The position numbers and the translations under genes were made by a program. Below are positions 1-8,684 of a stretch of 64,000 nucleotides of DNA, in pieces. Positions within the stretch are counted from its first letter, which is position 1. Each line of letters begins with the position of its first letter. A model generated the notes under the pieces. The model did not search any database, had not been told where the DNA came from, and was given only the letters and a program-made list of their open reading frames with translations. Location of the stretch: positions 844,500 through 908,499 of the forward strand of contig NZ_SGXJ01000004.1 in NCBI RefSeq assembly GCF_004216905.1. The letters run 5' to 3'. The DNA is from Kribbella sp. VKM Ac-2569 (GTDB lineage: Bacteria > Actinomycetota > Actinomycetes > Propionibacteriales > Kribbellaceae).

Positions 1-2
1 AG

Positions 3-788
3 GTACGGCGGGACGTCCCGGACTCGATCCACAAGTTCCGGGTCGCGACGCGGCGGCTGCGCTCGGCGCTGGCGACGTACCGTCCGGTGATCGATCGTGC
101 GGTCGGCGACCCGTTGCGTGACGAGTTGAAGTGGCTGGCCGGTGAGCTCGGGGCTGCCCGGGACGCGGAGGTGCAGCGGGAGCACTTCGCGGCCGAGGTC
201 GCGGATCAGCCGGTCGAGTTGGTGATGGGACGCGTCGCGGGGCGGATCGACGACCATCTGCGGCGGGTCTACAAGGACGGGCGCGCCGGGGCGCTGGCCG
301 CGTTGGAGAATCCGCGGTACTTCCGGCTGCTGGATGCTTTGGACGAGCTGGTCGCGAAGCCGCCGGTGACTGACGACGACCGGAAGGCGAGCAAGCAGAT
401 CGGCGAACTCCTCGAACACGACTACAAGCGGATGCGCAAGGCAGTACGCCGTTCGCAGCAGGCCGACACCGTGGCGGAACAGGACCACGAGCTGCACGAA
501 GTACGAAAGTCGTCGAAGCGACTGCGGTACGCCGCGGAGTCCGCCGTACCCGTCCTCTCCGACGAAGCCGCCGACCTGGCCGACCGCGCCGAACAGGTCC
601 AGGAGATCCTCGGCGAACACCAGGACTCGGTCGTCTCCCGAGACCTCCTCCATCACCTGGCCCTGGAGGTCTACGCCGAAGGCGGCAACCCCTTCACCTA
701 CGGCCGCCTCCACGCCACCGAGGAAGCCCGCGGCAACACCTCCCGCGACGCCTTCTACCAACTCTGGCCCACCCTCAAGTTCCACTGA
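3..788 (+). CDS. CHAD domain protein, 3' part (5' end outside window)
   Basis: The reading frame is open from the window edge, so the N-terminus is missing. The first visible residues already match the start of a CHAD helical bundle, with a His-Lys-Phe-Arg-Val-x-x-Arg-Arg-Leu-Arg pattern. A second His-x-x-Arg-Lys-x-x-Lys-Arg-Leu-Arg-Tyr motif lies further in, near 496-530. These conserved His, Lys and Arg residues line a basic pocket that binds polyphosphate in known CHAD proteins. A CYTH triphosphatase domain often precedes CHAD, but whether one is present here cannot be seen. The gene ends just before a strong hairpin. Confidence 0.85.
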   Translation, partial: VRRDVPDSIHKFRVATRRLRSALATYRPVIDRAVGDPLRDELKWLAGELGAARDAEVQREHFAAEVADQPVELVMGRVAGRIDDHLRRVYKDGRAGALAALENPRYFRLLDALDELVAKPPVTDDDRKASKQIGELLEHDYKRMRKAVRRSQQADTVAEQDHELHEVRKSSKRLRYAAESAVPVLSDEAADLADRAEQVQEILGEHQDSVVSRDLLHHLALEVYAEGGNPFTYGRLHATEEARGNTSRDAFYQLWPTLKFH

Positions 789-814
789 GCCTTTCCGGGA
801 AGGGGCTGGGCGCG

Positions 815-850
815 CGAGACGGACCCGGTGCAGGGGCCGGGTCCGTCTCG
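815..850. terminator. Hairpin terminator after CHAD gene
   Basis: A perfect 14-bp stem (815-828 with 837-850) closes an 8-nt loop. It lies between the convergent CHAD gene and actP and could end both transcripts. There is no U-tract, which is common for actinobacterial terminators. Confidence 0.7.
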
Positions 851-869
851 TGGGGCGGGGTGGGGCTGC

Positions 870-905
870 CAGGCAGGACCGCGTCGGATCAGCAGGACCT
901 GCCTG
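870..905. terminator. Second hairpin in the CHAD/actP convergent gap
   Basis: An 8-bp inverted repeat (870-877 with 898-905) with a 20-nt loop sits 8 bp beyond the actP stop. It may be a weaker terminator for the minus-strand actP transcript. The longer loop makes it less certain than the hairpin at 815-850. Confidence 0.4.
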
Positions 906-913
906 ACAGGTCT

Positions 914-2560
914 TTAGTGTTTCACCGCCTTCTCGGCGCCGGCGCCGGTCAGGGAGCGGACCTCCATCTCGGCGAAGCGGTCGACGTCGACCTGCTCCTT
1001 GCTGGTGATCGTGCCGAGCCAGCCGAGCACGAACGCCAGCGGGATCGAGACGATGCCGGGGTTGTCCAGCGGGAACCAGTGGAAGTCGATCCCGGTGTCG
1101 GTGATCATCGACAGGCTCTTGTGAGTCTTCGCGTCGACCTTGCCGGAGACGACCGGGCTGAAGATGATCAGGATGATCGTCGAGGCCAGACCGCCGTAGA
1201 TGCTCCACAGGGCGCCGCGGGTGTTGAAGCGCCGCCAGAACAGCGAGTACAGGATCGTCGGCAGGTTCGCACTCGCCGCGACCGCGAACGCCAGGGCCAC
1301 CAGGAACGCGATGTTCTGCCCGTTCGCGAAGATGCCGCCGATGATCGCGACGATGCCGATCACGACCGCGGTGTACCGCGCCACACGGACCTCGCCGTCG
1401 CCGCTGATCTGGCCCTTCTTGATGATCTGGCCGTAGATGTCGTGCGCGAACGACGTACTCGCGGTGATCGTCAGACCGGCGACCACGGCCAGGATCGTCG
1501 CGAACGCGACCGCCGAGATCACACCGAGCAGCACCTCACCACCGAGCTCGAAGGCGAGCAGTGGCGCGGCCGAGTTGGCCTTGCCGGGTGCGGCCTTGAT
1601 GCGGTCCGGTCCGACGATCGCGGCAGCGCCGTACCCGAGGACCAGCGTGAACAGGTAGAAGATGCCGATGATCCAGATCGCCCAGCTGACACTGCGCCGC
1701 GCCTCCTTGGAGTCCGGCACCGTGTAGAACCGCATCAGCACGTGCGGCAGGCCGGCGGTGCCGAGCACCAGAGCGAGCGCGAGCGAGATGAAGTCCAGCT
1801 TGGTGACACCGGTGACGCCGTACTGAAGGCCCGGGCTCAGCAGCTTCTCGCCGGCTGCCGGGCTCTTGTCGACGGCTGCACCGAGCAGGCCGGACAGGTT
1901 GAAGGTGTACTTCGCCAGCACCCAGATCGTCATGATTCCGGCGCCGATGACCAGCAGGATGGCCTTGACGATCTGCACCCAGGTGGTGCCCTTCATACCG
2001 CCGACGAGGACGTACGTGATCATCAGGATGCCGACCACCGCGATCACGATGCTCTGCCCGGCCCGGTGACTCACGCCCAGCAGGAGGGCGACGAGACCCC
2101 CGGCGCCTGCCATCTGCGCCAGCAGGTAGAAGAAGCAGACGCCGAGGGTCGAGATCGCGGCCGCCATCCGGACCGGCCGCTGCTTCAGCCGGAACGACAG
2201 GACGTCGGCCATCGTGAACCGGCCGGTGTTCCGGAGCAGCTCGGCGACCAGCAGCAGCGCGACCAGCCAGGCCACCAGGAAGCCGATGGAGTACAGGAAG
2301 CCGTCGTACCCGTTCAGGGCGATCGCGCCGGCGATGCCGAGGAACGACGCGGCGGACAGGTAGTCGCCGGCGATCGCGATGCCGTTCTGCGGGCCGGTGA
2401 ACGACCGGCCGCCGGCGTAGAAGTCGGCCGCGGTCTTGTTGTTCCGCGACGCCCGGAAGACGATCGCCAGCGTGGCCAGCACGAACAGCGCGAAGATCGC
2501 GATGTTGACGGTCGGGTTACCGATGTCCGTTGCCAGCGGCAACATGAGCGGGGCGGTCAC
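914..2560 (-). CDS. actP: Cation/acetate symporter ActP-like (SSS family)
   Basis: A 548-residue polytopic membrane protein with about 13 hydrophobic segments and the sodium:solute symporter signatures of the ActP/MctC branch, including an N-terminal FYAGGRS-type motif and AGDYLSAASFLG. It should import acetate or related short-chain monocarboxylates with Na+ across the cytoplasmic membrane. The ATG overlaps the stop of the upstream DUF485 gene by 4 bp, the standard yjcH-actP arrangement, so the two are translationally coupled. Length is normal for the family. Exact substrate (acetate, propionate or pyruvate) is not determined by sequence. Confidence 0.93.
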   Translation of the reverse strand: MTAPLMLPLATDIGNPTVNIAIFALFVLATLAIVFRASRNNKTAADFYAGGRSFTGPQNGIAIAGDYLSAASFLGIAGAIALNGYDGFLYSIGFLVAWLVALLLVAELLRNTGRFTMADVLSFRLKQRPVRMAAAISTLGVCFFYLLAQMAGAGGLVALLLGVSHRAGQSIVIAVVGILMITYVLVGGMKGTTWVQIVKAILLVIGAGIMTIWVLAKYTFNLSGLLGAAVDKSPAAGEKLLSPGLQYGVTGVTKLDFISLALALVLGTAGLPHVLMRFYTVPDSKEARRSVSWAIWIIGIFYLFTLVLGYGAAAIVGPDRIKAAPGKANSAAPLLAFELGGEVLLGVISAVAFATILAVVAGLTITASTSFAHDIYGQIIKKGQISGDGEVRVARYTAVVIGIVAIIGGIFANGQNIAFLVALAFAVAASANLPTILYSLFWRRFNTRGALWSIYGGLASTIILIIFSPVVSGKVDAKTHKSLSMITDTGIDFHWFPLDNPGIVSIPLAFVLGWLGTITSKEQVDVDRFAEMEVRSLTGAGAEKAVKH

Positions 2561-2889
2561 TGCGGTTCTCCCTCGATCTGGTGGCGCAGCTTCTCGGCGT
2601 CCGGGTCGATCCGGCGGTCCGCCCAGCGGACGTAGATCATCGTGATCGCGAACGTCGACACGAACTGCCCGAGGCCGAACAGCAGGGCCACGGTGATGTT
2701 GCCGCCGACCTTGTGCGACATGAAGCCGTGCGCGTAGTCGGCGAGCAGGACGTAGACGAAGTACCAGACCAGGAACAGCGCGGTCATCGGGAACACGAAG
2801 CGCCGGAACCGGCGACGCAGCTCGGAGAAGTCCGGTGACAACTGGACATCCCGGTACGTCGTCAGGTCGCGATCGCCAATGTCACTCAT
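2557..2889 (-). CDS. DUF485 inner-membrane protein (YjcH-like)
   Basis: A 110-residue protein with two transmembrane helices and the DUF485 pattern (Phe-Arg-Arg-Phe-Arg-Arg-Phe-Val-Phe-Pro, then a Leu-Phe-Gly-Leu-Gly-Gln-Phe segment). DUF485 proteins almost always precede actP and are thought to assist the symporter. A good ribosome site (GGAGG) lies 7 nt before the ATG. The gene heads a two-gene unit with actP. The 185-bp leader upstream carries candidate LytTR-regulator sites. Confidence 0.9.
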   Translation of the reverse strand: MSDIGDRDLTTYRDVQLSPDFSELRRRFRRFVFPMTALFLVWYFVYVLLADYAHGFMSHKVGGNITVALLFGLGQFVSTFAITMIYVRWADRRIDPDAEKLRHQIEGEPQ

Positions 2890-3065
2890 CGCGAGACCTC
2901 CAGAGAGGGGATAGTGCCGGGCGGATTGAGGCCGGCGAGGTTGCTGAGTCGTACTGTGGCCTGGGTCACGGCCCTCCCGACAGCACCGGCGCGCATCGGT
3001 CGCTCAGCGGAGCACACCAGTCGTTCGGTGGATCACTCAACTGCGGTGAGCGGTAGGAATCACGA

Positions 3066-3074
3066 GACGAACGG
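3066..3074 (-). promoter_or_regulatory. Candidate LytTR/AlgR-type binding site
   Basis: Read on the minus strand the sequence is CCGTTCGTC, identical to the core recognised by AlgR, a LytTR-domain regulator. A second CGTTCG core lies in opposite orientation at 3022-3027. Both lie in the leader of the DUF485-actP unit, and a LytTR regulator is encoded 2 kb away. A 9-bp match arises fairly often by chance, so this is a lead only. Confidence 0.3.
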
Positions 3075-4613
3075 TCACCGGGACGGCAAGCCCCGATCGA
3101 CGTCGACCGCTTCCGGGGTGTGCAACCGCACCATGCTGCGGGCCGTGCCGGCCGGGATGCGGTCCGGGGTCAGCTTGGAGACCACGATGACGGTGAGGAA
3201 CGCGAGCGGCATCGTCCACGCGGCCGGCTGACCGACGAGCGCCCGCGGCCAGCCGCCCTGCGGCGCGCCGGACACGTTTACGAGTGCCGCCGCGCTGGCC
3301 GCGATCCCGCCGACGACCAGGCCGGCCGCGGCGCCGGTCGTCGACATCCGCCGCCACCAGATCCCCAGCACCAGCAGGGGACAGAACGTCGACGCGGCCA
3401 GCGCGAACGCGAGTCCCACGGTGTCCGCGAGGCTCAGTGCCCCGGTCACCGTGAACGCCAGATACGGCACGATCATCGCGATCAGCGCCGCGATCCGGAA
3501 GCTGTTCACCGCGACGTAGTCACCACCGGTCCACCGGTGTAATCGGCTCCGCAGCAGGTCCTGGTCGATCACTCCGGCGATTGCGACAGTCAGTCCCGAC
3601 GACGTCGACAGGAACGCCGCGAACGCCCCTGCCGCGACCAGTGCACCGAGCAGATCCCCTGTGGTACCAGGGAAAACTCGCCCGGGCAGCTCGAGTACGA
3701 CGGTGTCCCCACCCGCGCCCACCAGGTCGGGCGCGAACATCCGCCCGAGTACGGCGTACATAGGTGGGAAGAGGTAGAACAATCCGAGCAGTGCCAGTAC
3801 GACGACAGTGGTACGCCGGGCCGCGCGGCCATCGGGGTTTGTGTAGAAGCGGACCAGGACGTGCGGGAGCCCCATCGTCCCGAAACAAAGGGCCAGGAGC
3901 AACGAATAGGTCGCGTACAACGGGTGGTCGCGACCGCCCGCGCGGGACAGCGGCTCGGCCCACTCGGCGGCCGCGCCGTGCAGCGAGTCGAGGACGCCGA
4001 CCGGCTGGTGCCAGACGAGCAGGATGACGAAGATCGGCGTCGCGAGCGCGGTCAGCTTGAGCCAGTACTGGAAGGCCTGGACGAACGTGATGGACCGCAT
4101 CCCGCCCGCGGCCACGTTGATCACCACGATGACCGCGACGATCATCGCACCCACCTGCGGCGGCGCGCCCGTGACGGTCTGGACCGCGAGGCCGGCGCCA
4201 TGCAGTTGCGGTAGGAGATAGAGCGTCCCGATACCGACTACGAGCCCGGCGCAGATCCGTCGTACGACGGGGGACTCGAAGCGGGTCTCGGCGAAGTCGG
4301 GCAGCGTGTACGCACCGGATCGGCGCAGGGGAGCGGCGACCAGGACCAGCAGCATCAGGTAGCCGACGGTGTAGCCGACCGAGAACCACAGCATGTCGGC
4401 GCCGTTCACCAGTACCAGGCCGGCGACGCCCAGGAACGACGCTGCGGACAGGTACTCGCCGCTGATCGCCGACGCGTTCCAGCGTGGGCTGACCGCGCGG
4501 CTGGCGACGTAGAAGTCACTGGTGGTTCGCGAGATCCGCAGGCCGAACAGCCCGATCCCGATCGTTGCCAAGACCACCAATCCGATCGCGGTCAGGCTGA
4601 GCGCCGGCGACAC
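3075..4613 (-). CDS. Second sodium:solute symporter (acetate/monocarboxylate type)
   Basis: A 512-residue SSS-family transporter that shares motifs with ActP (an SDFYVASR segment, SGEYLSAASFLG, and LPHVLVRFYT) but has a distinct C-terminus. It probably imports a short-chain carboxylate such as acetate, pyruvate or lactate. The gene follows a small two-helix membrane protein (4615-4995) with 1 bp between them, and that gene follows the LytTR regulator with 1 bp between them. All three therefore look like one operon, regulator first. Having a second such transporter beside actP suggests different affinity or substrate. Confidence 0.88.
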   Translation of the reverse strand: MSPALSLTAIGLVVLATIGIGLFGLRISRTTSDFYVASRAVSPRWNASAISGEYLSAASFLGVAGLVLVNGADMLWFSVGYTVGYLMLLVLVAAPLRRSGAYTLPDFAETRFESPVVRRICAGLVVGIGTLYLLPQLHGAGLAVQTVTGAPPQVGAMIVAVIVVINVAAGGMRSITFVQAFQYWLKLTALATPIFVILLVWHQPVGVLDSLHGAAAEWAEPLSRAGGRDHPLYATYSLLLALCFGTMGLPHVLVRFYTNPDGRAARRTTVVVLALLGLFYLFPPMYAVLGRMFAPDLVGAGGDTVVLELPGRVFPGTTGDLLGALVAAGAFAAFLSTSSGLTVAIAGVIDQDLLRSRLHRWTGGDYVAVNSFRIAALIAMIVPYLAFTVTGALSLADTVGLAFALAASTFCPLLVLGIWWRRMSTTGAAAGLVVGGIAASAAALVNVSGAPQGGWPRALVGQPAAWTMPLAFLTVIVVSKLTPDRIPAGTARSMVRLHTPEAVDVDRGLPSR

Positions 4614-4614
4614 G

Positions 4615-4995
4615 CTACTGCCGCCCCACGAACTCGGTGAACTCTGTTTCGATCCGCTCGGCCTTCCGGACGTAGATGCGAGCGGCGACGTACACGACTG
4701 GGTACACCAGGATGCCGAGGATCACCCAGGGCAGCGGCAGGCCCAGCACGGACAGCGTGCGGGCTGGAGGGACCAGCCAGAACAGCAGCGGGATGCTGCC
4801 GAGCACGAGCACTACGCTGCCGATGACGGCCAGCGTGAGCCGTAGCTGGGACTGGATCAGCGACTGCATGTAGACCTGGCCGAGGCGGGTCTGCTCGTCG
4901 ATCTCGCGCGTACCGGTGGGCATGATCGGACGCCGGGCCGCGCTGGTTCGCGGGCTGGTGACGCGGACCCGGCGTGGTCCTTCCGGCGTACTCAT
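4615..4995 (-). CDS. Small two-helix membrane protein, symporter partner
   Basis: A 126-residue protein with a basic N-terminal tail, two transmembrane helices (about residues 51-73 and 84-106) and an amphipathic C-terminus. It sits directly between the LytTR regulator and the symporter, the position that DUF485 occupies in front of actP. I infer it is the small partner subunit of the symporter at 3075-4613. It lacks a clear DUF485 motif, so the family assignment is tentative. Confidence 0.75.
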   Translation of the reverse strand: MSTPEGPRRVRVTSPRTSAARRPIMPTGTREIDEQTRLGQVYMQSLIQSQLRLTLAVIGSVVLVLGSIPLLFWLVPPARTLSVLGLPLPWVILGILVYPVVYVAARIYVRKAERIETEFTEFVGRQ

Positions 4996-4996
4996 G

Positions 4997-5740
4997 TCAT
5001 CTCAGCGACGTCGAACGGACCAGGAGGTCGCGGAGCTCGCGCGTGTGCCGCCGACTGACCGGGAGCCAGTCGTCACCGACACGCACCGCGCAGCGGCCAC
5101 CGTCCACCCGCATCTCGTCCACGTGCTGCAGAGCGACCAAGGTGCTCCGGTGGATCCGGGTGAAGCCGGCGTCCCGCCAGCGCTCTTCCAGCGTGCTGAG
5201 CGGGATGCGGACCAGATGCGAGTTCTGGCCGGTGTGCAAGCGGGCGTAGTCGCCCTGTGCTTCGACGTACCGGACCGTGGAGCGCTGGACGAACCTGGTG
5301 ACACCGGCGAGCTCCACCGCGATCACCTCGTCGTCCGTCTCCTCTGGTGACGGCGGCGCAGGCGGTGCTCCTTGAGTGACTACGCGCTGGATCGCCTGGG
5401 ACAGGCGTTCCGGCCGGACCGGTTTCATCACGTAGTCGGTGGCCTCCAGTTCGAACGCTGCCACCGCGTGCTCGTCGTACGCCGTGACGAAGACGATCTG
5501 CGGGCGGCTGGCGAACTTGGACAGCACCTTGGCCAGGTCGATGCCGTCCAGCCCGGGCATCTTGATGTCGCAGAACACCACGTCCAGGTCGCTGGCCTGC
5601 AGGATCTTCAGCGCGTCCGGTCCGTTGGACGCCGTCCGGATCTCACCGATCCGGGGGTCCTGGCTCAGCAGGTACACCAGTTCCGCCAGCGCGGGCTCCT
5701 CGTCGTCCGCAACGAGCGCGCGCAGTGGAGAGTCGGCCAT
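4997..5740 (-). CDS. LytTR-family response regulator
   Basis: 247 residues. An N-terminal receiver domain has the acidic pair DDEE near residues 12-15, the phospho-acceptor Asp in a FCDIKMPG motif, and the conserved Lys in YVMKPVRPERL. A C-terminal LytTR DNA-binding domain follows (about 150-245) with TRIHRSTLVAL and ending in VSRRH. The likely partner is the LytS-type kinase at 7534-8667. The gene leads the operon with the membrane protein and symporter downstream. A TAGTGT hexamer lies 6 nt before the ATG and there is no Shine-Dalgarno sequence, so the mRNA is probably leaderless. By analogy with BtsSR/YpdAB systems it probably controls carboxylate uptake. Confidence 0.9.
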   Translation of the reverse strand: MADSPLRALVADDEEPALAELVYLLSQDPRIGEIRTASNGPDALKILQASDLDVVFCDIKMPGLDGIDLAKVLSKFASRPQIVFVTAYDEHAVAAFELEATDYVMKPVRPERLSQAIQRVVTQGAPPAPPSPEETDDEVIAVELAGVTRFVQRSTVRYVEAQGDYARLHTGQNSHLVRIPLSTLEERWRDAGFTRIHRSTLVALQHVDEMRVDGGRCAVRVGDDWLPVSRRHTRELRDLLVRSTSLR

Positions 5741-5767
5741 AGGCGAACACTACGGCGACGCGTGCAC

Positions 5768-5959
5768 TCAGGACAGCAGGTGCGGAGCGTGGTCGGGCTG
5801 GTGTTCCCACCGGAGTCGACTCGAGCCGAAGCCGGCGGCATGGACGCCGTCGTGGCCGAGCGGGCGCCGGCAGTAGTAGTACGGCGAGTAGAGGTCTCGG
5901 CAGGAGTCCAGGTACGGCGTGTAGGCGAACTCGAGGTCCAGCCGGCTGTCGCTGCTCAT
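5768..5959 (-). CDS. Small hypothetical protein with paired Cys
   Basis: A 63-residue protein rich in Tyr, with Cys-x9-Cys followed by Arg-Arg-Pro-Leu-Gly-His-Asp-Gly-Val-His. That segment looks like a compact metal-binding or structural motif. It lies 27 bp upstream of the LytTR regulator in the same orientation. A purine-rich AGGAAAGG is present upstream but farther from the ATG than usual. I do not recognise the family, though composition is consistent with a real gene. Confidence 0.5.
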   Translation of the reverse strand: MSSDSRLDLEFAYTPYLDSCRDLYSPYYYCRRPLGHDGVHAAGFGSSRLRWEHQPDHAPHLLS

Positions 5960-6065
5960 GAGGGTCGCTCTCGTGAAGGATTACCTTTCCTGCAGTATGG
6001 CCAGCGAGTTGTTACCGACACGTTTCTCCGCGGTCACGAGTCTGCGCGCTCTGCTGACGAATGGC

Positions 6066-6097
6066 GACGGGAGCAGGGCCGTGGCCCTGCTCCCGTC
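6066..6097. terminator. Terminator of the formaldehyde dehydrogenase gene
   Basis: A perfect 15-bp inverted repeat (6066-6080 with 6083-6097) lies 11 bp past the fdhA stop codon on the minus strand. It separates the dehydrogenase from the regulator/transporter genes downstream. Confidence 0.75.
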
Positions 6098-6108
6098 GGT
6101 CTGCCCGG

Positions 6109-7323
6109 CTACTTGATCAGTCCGTGCGGGTCGAGCACGTACTTGCGTGCCGCGCCGTGGTCGAACTCGCGGTAGCCCTCTGGTGCCTGGTCCAGCGGAA
6201 TGACCGTGGCGTTCACGTTCTTCGCGATCTGCGTCCGGTCGTGCAGGATCGCCTGCATCAGTTGGCGGTTGTACCGCATGACGGGGCACTGACCGGTCGT
6301 GAACGCCAGCGACTTGGCCCATCCCAGGCCGAGCCGAAGCGACAGCGAACCGGTCTTGGCGGCCTCGTCGGCCGCGCCGGGATCCCCGGTCACGTAGAGG
6401 CCAGGGATGCCGACCGCACCACCGGCGCGGGTGACGTCCATGACCGTGTTCAGCACCGTCGCCGGACGCTCCTGCCGGGCGTCCGTACCGTGACCGTGCG
6501 CCTCGAACCCGACGGCGTCGACGGCCGCGTCGACCTCCGGCTCACCGAGGATCCGCTCGATCTGGTCCCTCGGTTCGCCCTCGGAGACGTCGATCGTCTC
6601 GCAGCCGAAGCTGCGAGCCTGTTCGAGCCGCTCCTTCTGCAGGTCGGCCACAATGACGACCGCCGCGCCGAGCAGGAACGCCGACGTCGCCGCCGCCAGA
6701 CCGACCGGTCCCGCCCCGGCGATGTAGACGGTCGACCCGGGCCCGACGCCGGCGGTAACTGCGCCGTGGAACCCGGTCGGGAAGATGTCCGCGAGCATTG
6801 CCAGGTCACGGATCTTCTCGAGCGCCTGGTCCCGGTCCGGGAACTTCAGCAGGTTCCAGTCGGCGTACGGCACCAGCGCGTACTCCGCCTGACCGCCGAC
6901 CCAGCCGCCCATGTCGACATACCCGTACGCCGAACCCGGCCGGTCCGGGTTCACGTTCAGGCAGACGCCGGTCTTGCCCTCCTTGCAGTTGACACACCGC
7001 CCGCAGGCGATGTTGAACGGGACCGATACCAGGTCGCCGACCTTGATGAACTCGACGTCCCGCCCGACCTCGGCGACCTCACCGGTGATCTCGTGGCCGA
7101 GTGCGAGTCCAGGCGGTGCCGTCGTCCGGCCGCGGACCATGTGCTGGTCGCTGCCGCAGATGTTGCTGGCGATCACCTTGAGGATCGCCCCGTGCGGGAC
7201 CTGCCGTCCCACATTGGCCGGGTTGACTCCCGGTCCGTCCTTGAGCTCCAGCGTCGGGTAGTCGATCGTCTCGACCGCCACGTCGCCTGGGCCCTTGTAA
7301 ATCACTGCCCTGTTGCCTGGCAC
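6109..7323 (-). CDS. fdhA: Glutathione-independent formaldehyde dehydrogenase
   Basis: A 404-residue zinc-dependent medium-chain dehydrogenase. Visible features are CGSDQH and GHE (catalytic zinc), CGRCVNC with a further Cys (structural zinc) and a Rossmann AGAGPVGLAAA motif. Length and N-terminus match the Pseudomonas putida FdhA class, which oxidises formaldehyde with tightly bound NAD+. I chose the GTG at 7323 because GGAAGGAG lies 9 nt upstream and the family's usual start begins there. The frame is open farther upstream, but without a ribosome site. It sits between a sensor kinase and its probable regulator, so it is probably an insertion into that locus or a separately expressed gene. 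Confidence 0.88.
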   Translation of the reverse strand: MPGNRAVIYKGPGDVAVETIDYPTLELKDGPGVNPANVGRQVPHGAILKVIASNICGSDQHMVRGRTTAPPGLALGHEITGEVAEVGRDVEFIKVGDLVSVPFNIACGRCVNCKEGKTGVCLNVNPDRPGSAYGYVDMGGWVGGQAEYALVPYADWNLLKFPDRDQALEKIRDLAMLADIFPTGFHGAVTAGVGPGSTVYIAGAGPVGLAAATSAFLLGAAVVIVADLQKERLEQARSFGCETIDVSEGEPRDQIERILGEPEVDAAVDAVGFEAHGHGTDARQERPATVLNTVMDVTRAGGAVGIPGLYVTGDPGAADEAAKTGSLSLRLGLGWAKSLAFTTGQCPVMRYNRQLMQAILHDRTQIAKNVNATVIPLDQAPEGYREFDHGAARKYVLDPHGLIK

Positions 7324-7533
7324 GAGCGAATGCTCCTTCCAGGAGGCTCCACCGCAGACCGCCATGGAGCCGTGCGATTCCGCTACTGCGGGCCGCGACC
7401 GCCCGGAGAAGGCGGTCCAGTCGTCGCCTGCCCCGCCCAGGTGAATCCCGTTCCACCGGCGCTGCTCCCCGCGGATGCGCAGGCCAACGCCATCAGGGAT
7501 CTCTTCCGACGCTAGTCCGCCCGACAAGCACCG

Positions 7534-8667
7534 TCAACGCGAGACGGCGTGCACTCCTGACGAGTATTTGGGCACTCGGAAAATCACCTTGGTTCCCGCA
7601 TCCACGGCGGTCTCCACGACCAGGCCGTAGGCGTCGCCGTACACCTGCCGCAACCGGGCGTCGACGTTGCCGAGGCCTACCGAGTCGCTGCCGGACTCGC
7701 CGGACAGGGCCGCCCGGATCACCTCCGGGTCGCTGCCGGCGCCGTCGTCCTCGACGCTGATCTCCGCCTCGTTGATCTGGTCGCGCGCGCGGATCGTGAT
7801 GTTGCCGACTCCCGTCGTACCCTCCAGGCCGTGGCGTACGGCGTTCTCCACCAGGGGCTGCACGACCAGGAACGGGATGACCACCGGCAGCACCTCAGGG
7901 GCGATCTGCAGCGACACCTTGAGCCTGTCGCCGAAGCGGGCCTGCTCGAGCACCAGGTAGCGCTCCACGTTGCGCAGCTCGTCCGCCAGCGTGGTGAACT
8001 CGCCGCCACGCCGAAGGGCGTAGCGGGAGAAGTCCGCGAACTCCAGGAGCAGTTCACGCGCCCGCTCCGGGTCAGTGCGTACAAACGACGCTATGGCCGC
8101 AAGAGCGTTGTAAATGAAGTGCGGGCTGATCTGGGCGCGTAGTGCGCGCAGCTCCGCCTCCATGGCCCGGGTGCGTTCCTTGTTGAGCTCTGCGAGCTCT
8201 ACCTGACCAGAGACCCACCTGGCGACCTCCTCGGTCGCTCTGACGAGTGCTGCGGAGGTGTTGTTGCTGTACGCGACCAGTACGGCGACCACGCGCTCCT
8301 CGGTGACGATCGGCGCGACGACCGCCGTACGGATCGGGCATTGCGGGTCGCCGCACGCCACGTCATGTGCGCCGAGTACCGCCGTACGGCCGGAGCGGAG
8401 TGTCGTTGCGGCGAGGTCCTTGGCGTCGCGGCGGTGGTTGCTCTCGTACGGTCCACCTACGCCGTCCCACGCCAGTACGCCGGAGGAGTCGCAGATCGCG
8501 ATGGCCGCCGTACCCAGGAGGTCTCTCAAGTGGCGGCTGGCCTTGCCGGCCGCGGCGGGTGTCAGGCCCTCGCGCAGGTGCGGGCTGGCCAACGAGGCGG
8601 TATGCAGGGTCGCATACGTCGCCTTGTCGGCCGGAGTCCCGAAATGCTTCCGCCGCCGCGCGAACAC
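7534..8667 (-). CDS. LytS/YehU-type sensor histidine kinase
   Basis: 377 residues. A GAF-like N-terminal region containing Cys residues (about 60-150) is followed by a His_kinase segment with ISPHFIYNALAAI (phospho-accepting His), then a HATPase domain with VENAVRHGLEG and a G-rich lid. There are no transmembrane helices, so it is a cytosolic sensor. This kinase class pairs with LytTR regulators, and one lies at 4997-5740. The GTG at 8667 is preferred because the family-like sequence begins there and it leaves a 17-bp gap to the upstream gene. The signal is not visible; a carboxylate or redox cue is a guess. Confidence 0.85.
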   Translation of the reverse strand: MFARRRKHFGTPADKATYATLHTASLASPHLREGLTPAAAGKASRHLRDLLGTAAIAICDSSGVLAWDGVGGPYESNHRRDAKDLAATTLRSGRTAVLGAHDVACGDPQCPIRTAVVAPIVTEERVVAVLVAYSNNTSAALVRATEEVARWVSGQVELAELNKERTRAMEAELRALRAQISPHFIYNALAAIASFVRTDPERARELLLEFADFSRYALRRGGEFTTLADELRNVERYLVLEQARFGDRLKVSLQIAPEVLPVVIPFLVVQPLVENAVRHGLEGTTGVGNITIRARDQINEAEISVEDDGAGSDPEVIRAALSGESGSDSVGLGNVDARLRQVYGDAYGLVVETAVDAGTKVIFRVPKYSSGVHAVSR

Positions 8668-8684
8668 CCCCTGACGGTAACCGC

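Noticed and set aside
860..2635. 591-codon plus-strand frame across actP
   Set aside because: Low-complexity Arg/Asp/Gln-rich translation with no domain, antisense to a clear symporter gene.
6061..7515. 484-codon plus-strand frame over fdhA
   Set aside because: Antisense shadow; fdhA has zinc motifs and a proper ribosome site.
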